A DNA stretch of 64,000 nucleotides from Straminergon stramineum (GCA_963920665.1 OY987271.1:17611350-17675349), one strand, 5' to 3'; counted from the stretch's first letter, positions 9,578-22,130 are shown. The notes: a model not told the origin generated them from the sequence alone. Translations and numbers: made by a program.

Positions 9578-12500
9578 ATATAGAGATTCAGAACCTATGC
9601 GAGATATGGTTTCTATCGACAGTGGGGAAGAGTCAATGGATTCAATCTCAAAGTCGATGGATTATGCAATTACGCCATATATTGGCGATGATGCTGACGA
9701 GGGCGAGTCACAGGAGTCTTGCACCTGGACTTCGCCATTGAATGTAGGGGACATGGTTAAGCTTTATCATCGAGGATTTGGTGAAGTCGGAGTAGGGTTT
9801 GTAGTGGAGGCAAGACCTCAAGGCGAGTGGCTTGGAGTTCCTATTCCATTCGAGCCGTGGATATTTGTTCTCATACACCCGTCATCGTTTGTCGTTGAAG
9901 CTCAATATTTTAGGGTCACACCTTGCCATACGGGTTTTACAACGCTCTCACATGTCCTAAACCGGACGGTGTTGTGGAGTGTCGCAGACGTTGTTAAATG
10001 TATTGAAGATCCCCATTTCGATTCAAGTCCATTTATTTGGCAGTAGCAATGGATTGGGCTGGAGGTTCATCGGAATGATGCGGTGGGTGTGTTACTGTCA
10101 TCCGGACAAATAAATTGTTGGAGTTTGGATGATAGTTTTCAGAATACTACCCTTGGTGAGGGACACGTAGGTGTGACCGTCCTTGACATTTTTGTGGGTG
10201 ATCATGATGTAATCATGACCCACACTTGCTGGCCAATTTCAGAGTGTTGGTTCCCTAATGGTCGAAGTTTGAAAGACATGATGGAGCACTTTTGTGCCTT
10301 TTCTGATGTACAGGATCCCCTTGCCTATCTAGGTGGAAGAGAGAAGGCGCCGTATCGATTCATAGTTCGTCGACCCTCCTTTTGTCATACGGAGACACAA
10401 TTCACACGTAAAACTAGCGACGATGAAATTCAGAAGGTCAATTCAGAGAAATGCTGCGACAGTCATTGCTGCCAGTTTTTTCCCCAAGCAAAATCATTGA
10501 TGGTCAGACAAAGATATTTTTCGAAGTCTTTTGAAGAGCATCGAGATTATGGAATCGCTGCTGGCGGGCAATTGCATAGTGTGGATTGGACGCGGAAGCG
10601 GAAATATATTACTTTGGAAGGATCAGAAGTTTGTGCCACTAAATGGTACATTATTCACGGAGTACCGAAGTCCACCTACCACAATTACATGGATTTGTAC
10701 AAGCAAGGTGTGGTTTCCTCGACCCACGGGAACAAAGGGATCAAGCGTCCTCGACTTCGAACAGTGCAGGTCACTGGTACAATAAAAGCCATCATCGACA
10801 ACAGTGGTGACCAAATGCTGCACCAAATGCGGTCCATAGGGAATGGGAGAGTAGATACATTGAAGTTCTTGCATGCGGGAAACAAGTAGAAGCGCGTTCA
10901 TGCTAATGCTAATGAAGTATTCCAGTGAACCTTTTATATGATTGGATAGAATTATTATGTGTTTCTTTCGGAGTTGAGTGCATCGGGACATCTTCCAATA
11001 CATTTTTCTTTACAAACTTCAATTTAGTCTGCCCTTATCGGGAGATCTCCCGATACATGTCTCCGAATGGACTTCTTTCCATTGCTACCTCATCGGGAGA
11101 TCTCCCGATAAATGTTTCCCGATGGACTTCTTTTCATTCCTTCCTCATCGGGAGATCTCCCGATACATGTCTCCCAATGGACTTCTTTCCATTGCTACCT
11201 CATCGGGAGATCTCCCAATAAATGTTTCCCGATGGACTTCTTTTCATTCCTTCCTCATCGGGAGATCTCCCGATACATGTCTCCCAATGGACTTGATTTT
11301 ATTTCTATCCCATCCAAAATTCTCCAAACTGTTGTTTTGCGAAATCATTTGTCAACACTATTGCTATTGTGATTGTTGTTTACGGTCCTTTAGAATTCCA
11401 TACCCTGACTGAATCTGATGTGTAGTTCTGGTTTTCTACTTGCAGTTGAATGAGGAGTGTGGCCTTTGTACAGTCAGCCAGTCCACGAATAGTAGAATAA
11501 AAAAGGAACACTTCAATAACATTTCCATTAAGCCTATAGGCAGCTCTTTTGCCAAGTGTACGAAGTGCCATGAACTGCAACAATTCATTCTAAAATCACC
11601 AAAAGGAAGCTTGGACTTTGTGGAGTTCATGAAGCAACGAGGTGAACATCTGAATCATCAAGCATCCTGCCATCGATTGTATGCCACATGGCCTGAAGAA
11701 TCTAAGAAGAACCCTCAGGAGATACTGTGCATCATTCACGACAAAATGGATACAAGGAAGACGGCTCTTCCAAGAATGCGGGTGACAACAAAGGCCACAC
11801 AAGGTTTGGGTCAACTTCCTATGAGTGTAACTGGTATGGTCGCTCATAGTCATGCCGACGGTGCATATGCCCATTATGGACCAGCGTGTTGGCCAAGCGA
11901 CTCGAACTTCACTATCTCATTGTTGGCTAAGTTGTTTCGTTGACTTGAAGGTCCACCGATTTGGGAGACTGGCAACCTCTTCCCCTATCCGCTTGCGAAT
12001 ACATTGTTTGAGGCATTACTTAGAGGAAAATCTAAGTGTATGGACGCCTTGAAATTGATTCCAGAGGATGCTCAACATGGAGCTCGCCCTCTTCCTAAGA
12101 AGCTCTATCTTCAGCTTGACAACTCCGTTAAAGATAACAAGAACCAGTATTTCATGGCGTTCTTACCCTTGCTTACTGTAGGAGGAGTATTCCAGGAAAT
12201 TCAGGTGGGTTTTCTACTAGTAGGACATACTCACGAGGACATTGATGCATATTTTAGCCACCTGTCCAAGGCTTTGAAGAGCAAGAATACATTTGTCGTC
12301 GCGGACCTTATGAAAGCCTTCATGGAGTCCCAAGAACTGTCATTTATGCCAAAATTCATCCAAGAGGTGGCAGATTTCAAGTCATTTGTCAAGGGTTACC
12401 TGTACAGCGGCACTACTAAACTGATTGGTTTAGGGGAGATGCACCTCTTCTGGTTCTATGTGGATTGTCATAGAGTCCCTGTCATGAAATATAAGAAGTC

Positions 12501-13374
12501 AGCAGTTGATTCACAGTGGCTACGATCTGATGGACCTTCGCGATGCTTGTGGAAGAAAGACCGAAGCAATCAGTCGAAGCTACCTCCGAGTTGCCCTAAA
12601 CCTGTTCCTTTCAAGCCCATGTGGGGTAGCGAAGTTCCCTCAGCATCCGGAAATCAAGAGAAGGCAGTGGAAGCGGCACGGAAAGCGACTTTGAACAAGG
12701 GTTTGATTATGTTAGGACTAGAGAAGTACATTGACTTTTGGGAAGATGGAATGACCAAATGCAAGGGATTTGCGACCGCCTTTTCTCCATATGTGGAGTA
12801 TTGGAAGCGTGTGTTACACGAGGTGAAGGAGCTACTTCCGGACTGTCCTACGAAATTGGTTGAAGGCTTCTAGCCAAAGTACGATTGGAGGGTGCAAAAA
12901 TCATCTTCCCAGGAGCCGACAGTTAATCCTATCGACATCCTTCCAGAGGAAGAGGAATTGGAACCTTATTGCGGACCCGCAAATGAGGTGCCAAGGGAAA
13001 GCTTCAATCCTTGGGTTGATATTCGTCCAAGTTTGTGGGTTCTGCTCCGACCCGAAGACCCCTCAATTTGTATTGTCTGGCAAGGAAGAGCATTGTGCAA
13101 GGTTTGCAGAGAGGAAGGCCATGTCAACAACGAGAAGTTCTTGCTCCAATATTGGAGACCGGATAATTCTAAAAGTTCGATGAAATTGAGGTACCAAAAT
13201 TGTTGGTACGGGAAGTGGGTTGTTGAGAATACACCTCCCGCTTGGGTGGATGCATCTTCTGTAGTATACGTGACTTGGTTCAAGAAAGTTAACCCGAAAT
13301 CACGGACCATTCCTAGGAAAAGTAGAGAAGCTGCCCTTGCAAATTTGAATAGGGCAAACGAGGTGGACCCTTGA
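9578..13374 (+). pseudogene. DUF7869-type mobile-element protein gene, decayed
   Basis: Two exons, 9578-10925 and 11446-13374 (TGA stop), read in one direction and encode about 1,090 codons. I recognise the family from recalled plant proteins annotated DUF7869. Exon 1 ends with the recurrent IHGVPKSTYHNYMDLYKQG region. Exon 2 holds IIHDKMDTRKTA, then the core YLQLDNSVKDNKNQ and VGHTHEDIDAYFS (about 12094-12270), then a C-terminal CKVCREEGHVNNEKFLLQYW segment. The acidic repeats of the core suggest a nuclease or transposase fold, which is not proven. Breaks are in-frame TAG at 10044-10046 and 10887-10889, TGA at 11941-11943 and TAG at 12871-12873. The expected donor at 10925 reads CAG|TGAACC, as if one G of GTGAAC were lost. 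The acceptor CTTGCAG at 11445 is good. The intron contains a six-unit palindrome array. The gene looks inactivated but not old enough to have lost its frame. Confidence 0.75.
10982..11274. repeat. Palindrome array C, 55-bp pitch, inside an intron
   Basis: Six copies of the 18-bp palindrome start at 10982, 11037, 11092, 11147, 11202 and 11257, exactly 55 bp apart. Those at 11037, 11092, 11147 and 11257 are perfect. The spacers alternate between two related versions (ACATGTCTCC... and AAATGTTTCC...), giving a 110-bp higher-order unit. The array fills the middle of the intron (10926-11445) of the DUF7869-type gene. Confidence 0.95.
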
Positions 13375-13403
13375 TCGACTATTGTGTCCTAATCTTTACG
13401 GCC

Positions 13404-14441
13404 ATTAGGAGATCTCCCAATTCGCTTCTTTATCTGTCGTAACTATGGCAGGCCTTTCGGCAGATCTCCCGATGCTTCATTTTGCTTGACGTGGTATTGG
13501 CAGGGCCATCGGGAGATCTCCTGATGTTTCTTTCTGACCGACGCGAAAGTGGGAGCCTCCGTGTCCACATATGGTTTCTTGTCTTTCAAGGTTTAGTTAG
13601 GGACTACGAGTTCTTGTAAAATCTTCTGTGGTGTGAATGCCTTCACTTTATTCATGAAGACCGGAATGTGTTCTTTTTATTCCTTCAGTGCAACCTCCAA
13701 ATTCCATTTCTTAGTCATAGTAGGTGCTGGCACTCCATTGGCTTTGTTTTTCAATATTTTCTTGTACTTGATCTCTTAAGCGATTATTAAAATGTTGCAA
13801 GACAATTTCCTTCTTTCTTGCACTGTAAGTTACTATTTCCAATATTCATTTTCATTCGTTCTATTCCATTTTAAATGACTTGGTCTTGTCATTCTTTGGA
13901 ATCTTCTACCTCTCTGCTTTCAAATGTTTATGTTTCAAACGACTTTGTTAATATCAATTAAGGCTAAGTTTTTACATTCATTGTTCATGCCCGGAATACT
14001 TTAGGAGGGCATAAGATGCATAAGACCACAATGTTCTGGTATACAAAATGATCACGCTAGCCTTACAAGGCTTGCACTGTATTGGGAGATTTCCAGGTAA
14101 CTTACTCCCCACCTCCATTCCAAGTGGTAGCAATTACTTCATCATTCAGAGTTTCAATCTTCCCTGACATGTATGTTCGTGTGCGTATGGGGCCTGGCAC
14201 CACCCTCAAAGAAACCTAAACTTTTGTGTATCTGGATATCTCCCGATGTATTGCCTAAAATGAATCCATGCGAGTCCTATTTACTTCATCATTCACAATT
14301 AATGTATATCCTAAGATGCACATTCATGTGCTTCAATTGACCTATCGGGAGCCGTGCAACACACTTACAAAAATTAACTTCACAGTATCTGGAAATCTCC
14401 CGTTGTAATGCCTCACACCATGCATCGGGAGATTTTTGCGT
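13404..14441. repeat. Palindrome array D and scattered degenerate copies
   Basis: Three copies at exact 52-bp pitch start at 13404, 13456 and 13508, immediately 3' of the DUF7869-type coding sequence. More degenerate copies start at 14081, 14230, 14387 and 14424. None is perfect. The 500 bases between the two groups show nothing else recognisable. Beyond 14441 no further copies are seen, so this is the likely right limit of the palindrome-bearing element. Confidence 0.85.
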
Positions 14442-17400
14442 TTTCTTAATTTTGGACTTTCAATAGTCCAAAAGTAGTTAAATATGGCATCCATATGATT
14501 TTCTCTATTTTCAAATAATCATCTTATTCATGAAGTATTTACCACAATAATCTCATAATACAAAATTAAAAGCAAGGGATTTAAATTAGAACTTTCCCTT
14601 TTCATTTTTGCATTTGTTAAATAATCCTTCCACCAATGTATTGGTTTTCAAGTCGATTTTCATAGTAGAAAAGAAAGGGTGGATATATCTTAGTATGAAC
14701 TTCCCTATTTTTTGGCAAGTTTTCTCCTTGTTCAAGGAGATTTTCTCTTTTGTCTCCTACAAACACTTCTCATGTGGTTGTTTAGGGGTGCATGCAAGTT
14801 GGGCGACCTTGGATAGAGGTGAATATGAGTGGAAAAAGAGAGCAATTCTTTTTTGATCAAACTAAACACTTAGGTTGTAGAGGCCGATGCAGATAGGGCA
14901 AACGCAATTTTAGGGCAACCACGGGTGCAAGAGGTAGCTAGCCCCTTCTCATTCTTCTCCAAAATGCCATGCTTTGTATGTTTTGGGCAACCTCTTGTCT
15001 TAGGCACCATTGGGTGGACAAGTGAATCAACCCCTCTTCTTTTCGAAACCCCCTTCTTTTCCTTGGGCAACCTCTAGCCCTAGGCAACATCTTATCTAGG
15101 GTGATCTCTAATGGAGGAAGGAGATACTACTTTCTCCTTCTCCAAAAAAATGCCATGCTTTGTGTTCATTGGGTGACCTCTTGTCTAAGGCAACCTTAGA
15201 TAAAAGAGGGAGTCAACACCTTCTCCTTCTCTAAAACATGCCATGCTTTGTATTCTTTGAGCAACCTCTAGTCTAGGATGACCTTAAATTAGTGGCATCT
15301 TCACCATTGCAACCTCAACTGGTCCCTAACTAAGTTGGAATACTAATGCTCATTAGATGAGGAAAGTGTGACAATTTCTTTCTTTTATGCTAAGATGGCA
15401 TTGAACCTTGTTAAGTTTTTAAAACATGTAAATAACCTTCATATGGAATGGCATCTCATTTCAATATTCTCAATTACTATTGAAGTAGAATAATTACCCT
15501 TTCAAGAATTACCCCTTTAGTATAATAGGTTTGATCCTAGGGAGACTATCAAGTAGGATCAAGGAACTAATAGGTTTGATTTCCAAATTGAATAGCACAA
15601 TTCAAAGGCAAAGAGATTTCAATCTGACAACAAATTTGGAATGTTGGCATAACACCCAACTAGATCAACTAAACTCCAACAACCAAATGTTCATAAAACC
15701 AAATTAGAAATTTTTACATTATGCTTCAAAGGATTCACAAATAATTTAAATTACAATGACTCAACCAAATCAACTACACAATTTTAACAACTTCAGCATT
15801 TACAATGATTCCAATTTGGTAGACCCATGGATCGCAAGGCAATATTTAACTAAACTTAACACAACTACAATAGTTTTCAACTTAGGCTACACCACATAAT
15901 TCAATCACTCTAATGACACACACAAGCAAACACTCAAATTCAATGATTCTTGTGCTTCCAATTAGGCAAACACACTCACATCATAACACATGCGTTCTAC
16001 ATTCCACATGCATCAATTATACAATCATATCCCTTATACAATTCCACAAAGTAGAACACAATCACAATCCATTAGACAATTTAACTTCTAATTTGTATTA
16101 ATTATAAGAAAAAATTACAAGAAAGACAACCAAATTGATTTAGACTTGTCCGATGTGGGTCCTAGAAAAATGAACTACACTGCACCTAATAGGAATCCAC
16201 AGATAGGTGCCGAATCATCCAACAAACCTACCCTTCCACTTATCACCTAGCCCTTTGAATTCTATGAGAAACTACTTAGAGTTAACATTCATACCACAAA
16301 ATTGGATTATCGTGCCAACTAACATTATTTAACACTTGATTATCTACTTGACATCCAAAATGAGATGAAAAAGCACCCAAAAATTGAAAATTAGTATTTC
16401 AAAACTTAACCAATAAGTCTACAATTATGGAGTTTCTTTATGGATGTGCATAGAATAATATTTATGTCATTTCTTAGAGTGTATAATTGTGCAATACTAC
16501 ATTTATAGCATTGTTTAAGGAAATTTATAAAAAAAATGATTCTTTATTTTGATATGTATATAAATTGGACTCAAATCCACTCATAGTGAAAGAGCTTTAA
16601 ATAGAGCAAGCAAAGAAAATTAGCCTCGTGTGAAGGCACAATTCATTGTTGGTGTAGACCAAGGATTATGTTGCAAGTCTCATACCCAAGACATTGGTAC
16701 CAATGACTTGTTCCCCATAAAAATATAGGACAAAAATTTTAATAAGGGAATATTTTCTATTATTTATTGCAGATCTCAAAGATACATACTAATTGTGAAA
16801 TATTTGTCACATTGATTACAAAAGTAAAGAAACAAAGGGTGGAGATTTATGTAAGAACTTCCCCTTCCAAATTTTGCAATTCTCCAAGACTCTTCCTAAT
16901 AATGAAAAATTATTCCTGTTTTTTATAGATAAAAACCAAAAAGTAGAGGTTTAGTTAGAACATCTCCATTTTATTTTGTAAATTTTTATCAATTAGAAGG
17001 AGATTACAAATTCCTTCACCCTTTTTCCTTTCCACTTGAAAATTTATTTATTAATGATTTTTGGCTCTTAGGATCCTTATACGATATAAAGACCCTAGAA
17101 TAAATTATTTTTTGAGTTTTTGAAAATCATTTTCTACTTATTTCTCCTCAATTTTTTCCATAGGGTTTTGGGAGCCCAAATGCCTTTTTCCTTTTTTCTT
17201 TTCTCTTGGAAAGATTTAAAATAATTCTTTTGGGTTGTTAGGGTCCTTATAAGGTAGGGGGTCCCAAAATTTTTGTTATTTATTGAATCGCCCATATACA
17301 TAATGCAAATTTTTTTTGATTTGCAAACTCCTTGTAATTATGACATTGAAATTAAACAATTTGGTTTTCCAACTAACACTTTTGATGTCATTTAAGAATG

Positions 17401-17960
17401 AGTAAGAAAGAACTTGAAAAAGGGACACATTAGGAAACTATGTACATTCACTTTTAGGTGCCTTGATAACATTTTTGAGTCTTCCATGATTCATTATAGG
17501 TACACTTTTAAGGAAAAAAATTGGAGAACATGAAGAAACATTGGTAGATGGCTCTAGAGTTGTTCTATGTGTATGGACTACAACATTCAAAGAGGAGTAT
17601 AGAAAATATACAAGCAAAACATAAACATATGATGGAACTTAACTCATACCCTATCAAAAAATTAGCCTAATTGATGAATTAATAATATGGAGGAATACAA
17701 CAATGAAATATTTAGAAATATATTGGAAATGAGGTACTTCATGAGGAATTTAAGTGAACTCACTAAGCCTAATCCAAAGAAGTGATTTGACATATAGACA
17801 AGTTAGTGGCAAACTTGCTCATCGATAAACCATACTTAGTTGATGAAGTCTCCCAAAGCAGTTTTCTACACTAATGTTTTGAAATAGGACATGATGATAC
17901 TATGCTAGCACAAATAGAAAAATTGTCCACATTGTGTGCCTCAAAACCTTGAAGAGTGAT
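14442..17960. other. AT-rich intergenic DNA
   Basis: No coding sequence is supported. The stretch contains a diverged tandem repeat (14934-15290) and, at 15531-15562, a small inverted repeat TTGATCCTA / TAGGATCAA around a 14-base loop. The rest is AT-rich with many short stops. Confidence 0.6.
14934..15290. repeat. Diverged repeat with ATGCCATGCTTTGT core
   Basis: Three imperfect copies of a unit of about 80 bases share the core ATGCCATGCTTTGT, then a variable stretch, then a segment like GCAACCTCTTGTCTAGG. They begin near 14950, 15135 and 15220. The spacing is uneven (about 185 and 82 bases), so one unit may have been lost between the first two. No function is evident. Confidence 0.6.
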
Positions 17961-19597
17961 GTAAACATATTAACCCCTAAAGGTTTTTTACTATGTTTTC
18001 ACCAACAATGTTCCAAAACTGCTATTTCTAATACAAGTAACAAATTTTAGAAAATAAGAAAATTTGGACACATGGAACCGTAGGATCTTCTAGTACACTA
18101 GTTTGAGAAGATGTGGAAAAAATTTCAGAAATTTCCGCTGTGCAGATTGCAAGATATTAGTGTTTGAATGGACAAAAATCCTTTTTTGGCCCTACAAAAA
18201 GCCACGCATGCACTTCACAAGGTCCCATTTGTATGAAGAGATGTCCCAAATGGTGGTGCTTCTTTCGATTCATTCTTCAAGTCAAGTTCACTTGGCTACA
18301 TACTTGAAAAAATTCAGACCATTTGGAATTGTACAACATATAGGAAAAAATAGTAAATAGAAAGAAGTAGCGAATGATTCAAAATACAAAATTGTTAAGA
18401 ATTTTGTTATGGAATTGAAAAATGCCAATCCATCAATGGTTTTAATGTTTTAATAAACAATCTGCACTCCTATAAACTTATTTTTTCCCGAAATAGTAAA
18501 ATTTGAGATAAATAAAGGACTTCAAAGTTTATTTTAGAGTAGAGAATCCATATTTGCCCGCAAACTAAAACCCTTCATAACTTTCATCTTAGTAATCAAA
18601 ATGGAATGATTCAAAGATTTCTACGTATATATAAATCTAGAAAACCAATTTCAAATTTTTATTTCTTGAAAACGTGATTTTTTTGATATTTTTTTTGAAT
18701 TTCCTAGGCTACATGCCGAGGTATGAAAATGACATATCATCCAATAACTTTTTAACCATGTAGTCAAGAAATATGAAAATTATTGCACATTAACCCCTTA
18801 AGGTCCTTGACTATGTTTCCACTAAAAAAAAGCTCCAAAACTGCCATTTCTAGTACAAGTACCAAATTTTTGCAAAAAAACTTTCTTTGACACATGTAAC
18901 TATAGGATCCTGTAGGATGCTGACTTGAGAACATGTGGTAAAAATTTCAGAAATTTCCACCACGTGGATTGCAAGATATAAGCATTCAAATTCACTAAAA
19001 TCATTTTTTAGGCCCTGCGAAAAACCGGGCAGCTGCACTTCACAAGCTCACTTTTCTATGAAAAAATGTCCAAAATGGTGGTGCTTCTTTGGATTCTTTT
19101 TCCTAGACAAGTTATCTGTATTCTTGAGAAATTTCACATCATTTGGAATTGTACAACATATAGGAAAAAAATAGTAAGTAGAAAAAAGTAAAGAATGATT
19201 CAAATTACAAAATTGTTAAGAATTTTGTTATGAAATTGAAAAATGCCAATCCCAATGGTTGCAATGTTTTAATAAACAACCTACATCCTATGAATTTATT
19301 TTTTTCAAAAAATATTGAAAATTGAGTAAGATAAAGGACTTCAAAGTTTATTTTAGAGTAGATAATCCATAACTGCCCACAAACTAAAATTCCTTGTAAC
19401 TTTTGACTCACAGATCAAAATGGAATGATTCAAAGCTTTCCACATATATAAAGCTCTAGTTACCCAATTTCAAATTTTTGTTTATGAAAAAAGTGATTTT
19501 TTCTGATCTACCCAGACTGCCCGCCCAAGGAAAAAAGTAACATATTAGGCCATAACTTTTGACTCATTTTCCAAATGTCATGAAATTTTGTGCATAT
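17961..19597. repeat. Diverged direct duplication of about 820 bp
   Basis: The segments 17961-18780 and 18781-19597 are diverged direct copies. Matching landmarks lie 820-822 bases apart: TAACCCCT at 17971 and 18791, GTGG(A/T)AAAAATTTCAG at 18113 and 18935, and a block beginning CATTTGGAATTGTACAACAT in the second half. Short open frames in both copies are interrupted at different places, so they are not convincing genes. This is probably a duplicated piece of an AT-rich transposon. Confidence 0.75.
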
Positions 19598-22130
19598 GAA
19601 AGATATTCCTCGTCCCCATCTTCTATCAAAATTTCAGACTAAAATGTGCAAATCTCTAGTCACATGTACCTGCCCAAAATTTCTATGTTGCCAAAAAACA
19701 CATGTTGGTCCTTCAAGGGTTAAAGCTATCCCTTGGGCACATGTTGTCTAATAATTTTAAAGAAAAAGAATTAACAATCTATTCATAATGAGTTACCCCA
19801 AATCACTATGAGTTGCCAAAAATGTAGTTTGGTGCTTTACGGGTTAACTACTTTTTATATGATGTGCCATTTGAAAAAAAGATCTGGAATATCTTGAATG
19901 CAAGGTGCAAAGGTCCATGTATTGAATGTCAAATTTGAATTCTCTTGTGCAAATATTTTGTAATTTTGTCAAACAATTATTATAGATTTTTTCTTAAACT
20001 ATTGTGTGAACAAATTCACAAAAATGAAGTGGAATTTCAAAATGAGAATGATTTTCATAGTGAAAATGAAAATTGCCCTATAAGAAGTTGTCCCTACAAA
20101 AGTTTGCCCTTTACTGCCCTCCTATAGTCACCATATTTGTAGACCCTCTAAACCTACAGTCGCCCTTCCAAGTCAAAACCACATGTGCCTTCTAAAGTGC
20201 CACGTAGGTACCATAATTATTCTTCCCAAAAATGAATTCTCCAAAAAACATTAAAATCTTGCTAATGTAATTGCTTTTATTTGGACATTCTCTCAACACA
20301 AATTTTGGCTGTATGTTAGATACCTCTATTATATTTGAAACTTGTCATGAAAATAACTAACATTATTGCCTATCTAGTAGTTCGAGTTTCCAAAGTTGGA
20401 TACTGCGTCTTTTGCCACAAAATAGAGTCAAACTATGTTGACCATACAAGGCATGGCCCAAAACTTCTTTTCTTCTAACTTCAAATGTTGTAATTTTGCC
20501 ATCTGTGTGGTCAAAAAGTCTAATTTTTTTCCACAAATTCTCATAGTAGTCTAGTACAATTTTTTTTTGGTTAAAATTTTGAAAAATGTTTTACATTTTA
20601 ATTTGTGCTCATTGCACTAGAAAGTGACAATTTTGGACACTTTTTGTGAAAAATAGTCAAAGAACTTTAGGGGGGGAAATACTTTGCAATGTTAGTTGAG
20701 GACATTGGTTATAGCTTATTTAATAGGAATCAACTCATACAAGTTTATTGTTTGTGTATATTATCTATATTCAATACTACTACTCATGTACTATTTGCAA
20801 CAATACCCTCCTTCCATGAAGAAGTATCCATTTTCCTTTAGTTTGCCAAAACTAGATTTTGAATTGAAGAATATTTCCAAATTTTGGATGAAAATGTAAA
20901 AGAATGATTACATAACCATCTAAGTGGATGAAATCATGATATAAAGTCAGAACACTATGCATTTAGTATAATAGAAGATATAAACAACTTCCTCCCTTCA
21001 AACGTAGTCAAAAAAGTTTAGATTTGTCACATCAACTTGTTTTCATGGAAAAAATGTCTTTAATACTAAAAGGTATAGGAAGTCCAATTTGAATTGTAAC
21101 ATGGTGTTTTGTGTGTATTTGATAAAGAAGGTGCAAGAATTGAAGTGCAAGGTAGTGACGTTAGTTTGTATTCATATTGTGTTNNNNNNNNNNNNNNNNN
21201 NNNNNNNNNNNNNNNNNNNNNNNNNNNNNNNNNNNNNNNNNNNNNNNNNNNNNNNNNNNNNNNNNNNNNNNNNNNNNNNNNNNNNNNNNNNNNNNNNNNN
21301 NNNNNNNNNNNNNNNNNNNNNNNNNNNNNNNNNNNNNNNNNNNNNNNNNNNNNNNNNNNNNNNNNNNNNNNNNNNNNNNNNNNGGACGTTCGGATTTATC
21401 AACCCTGTCATTATTACACCTCCTATATGTCCAAGAAGTTACAAAATGGTCACATATTCTACTTATATGATGTTTATTTGAGCATAGTAAAGCATATTTG
21501 CTAAAATGATATCCAAATGAAATGTGTTAATTGTTGAATTTTCATTCCAATGATACATGCACTACCATATTTTTGTGTATAAGTTGTGTTTTATATGTCA
21601 AATATGGTACCATTTATATGGTTCCTATAAACTTTTAAAGTTAATTCCTAAACAAGACTCAAGGAGTTTGAACATAGCTCTTGTTTTCTTGACTACTCTT
21701 GTCACAAACATAATTCCTCATTCATGTGGAATAATTTTGATGATTGCCATGGTTGAAATGAAAGAAGATTTATATAGCTCTCCTATGAAAAAAAAAGATC
21801 AAGCAAAATTGTACAATATTTGAGAAAATGCCACCGTTGACAATGTTGATGTAAGATGTTCCATAAGGTTGCACTTTGTATATACTTTGAAATTGGAGGG
21901 TTGAAATCAAAATGTTCAAAAGTGTTGTCCAAACTCTAATTTTTCTTTTGTGGGTACACATCATCATGGTATTGATGATTAATTTTTTTCAAATTATTTT
22001 GAGATGTGGAAAAAAAGATATGAAGATGTGAAGTGATGCCCTAGAGTACCTTCACCATTTTCAAAAAATTCATCAAAAATTGCACTCTTGATAATTTCTT
22101 AATCCAGTAAGGACACTGCAGACCAGAGTG
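19598..22130. other. AT-rich intergenic DNA with assembly gap
   Basis: No gene is supported on either side of the gap at 21184-21383. Frames that cross the gap consist of undetermined bases and are artefacts. The phrase AAGGGTTAA and its variants recur here (about 19715 and 19848) as elsewhere in the repeats of this window. Confidence 0.6.
21184..21383. other. Assembly gap of 200 N
   Basis: Exactly 200 undetermined bases, a conventional placeholder length, so the true distance is unknown. Confidence 0.98.

Noticed and set aside
190..13374. Alternative genetic code or programmed TAG read-through
   Set aside because: TAA and TGA end the five intact host genes at family-typical positions, Gln codons are normal there, and the element genes also carry TGA stops and a frameshift, so decay is simpler.
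21089..21504. Frames of about 130 codons across the gap
   Set aside because: They are mostly undetermined bases.
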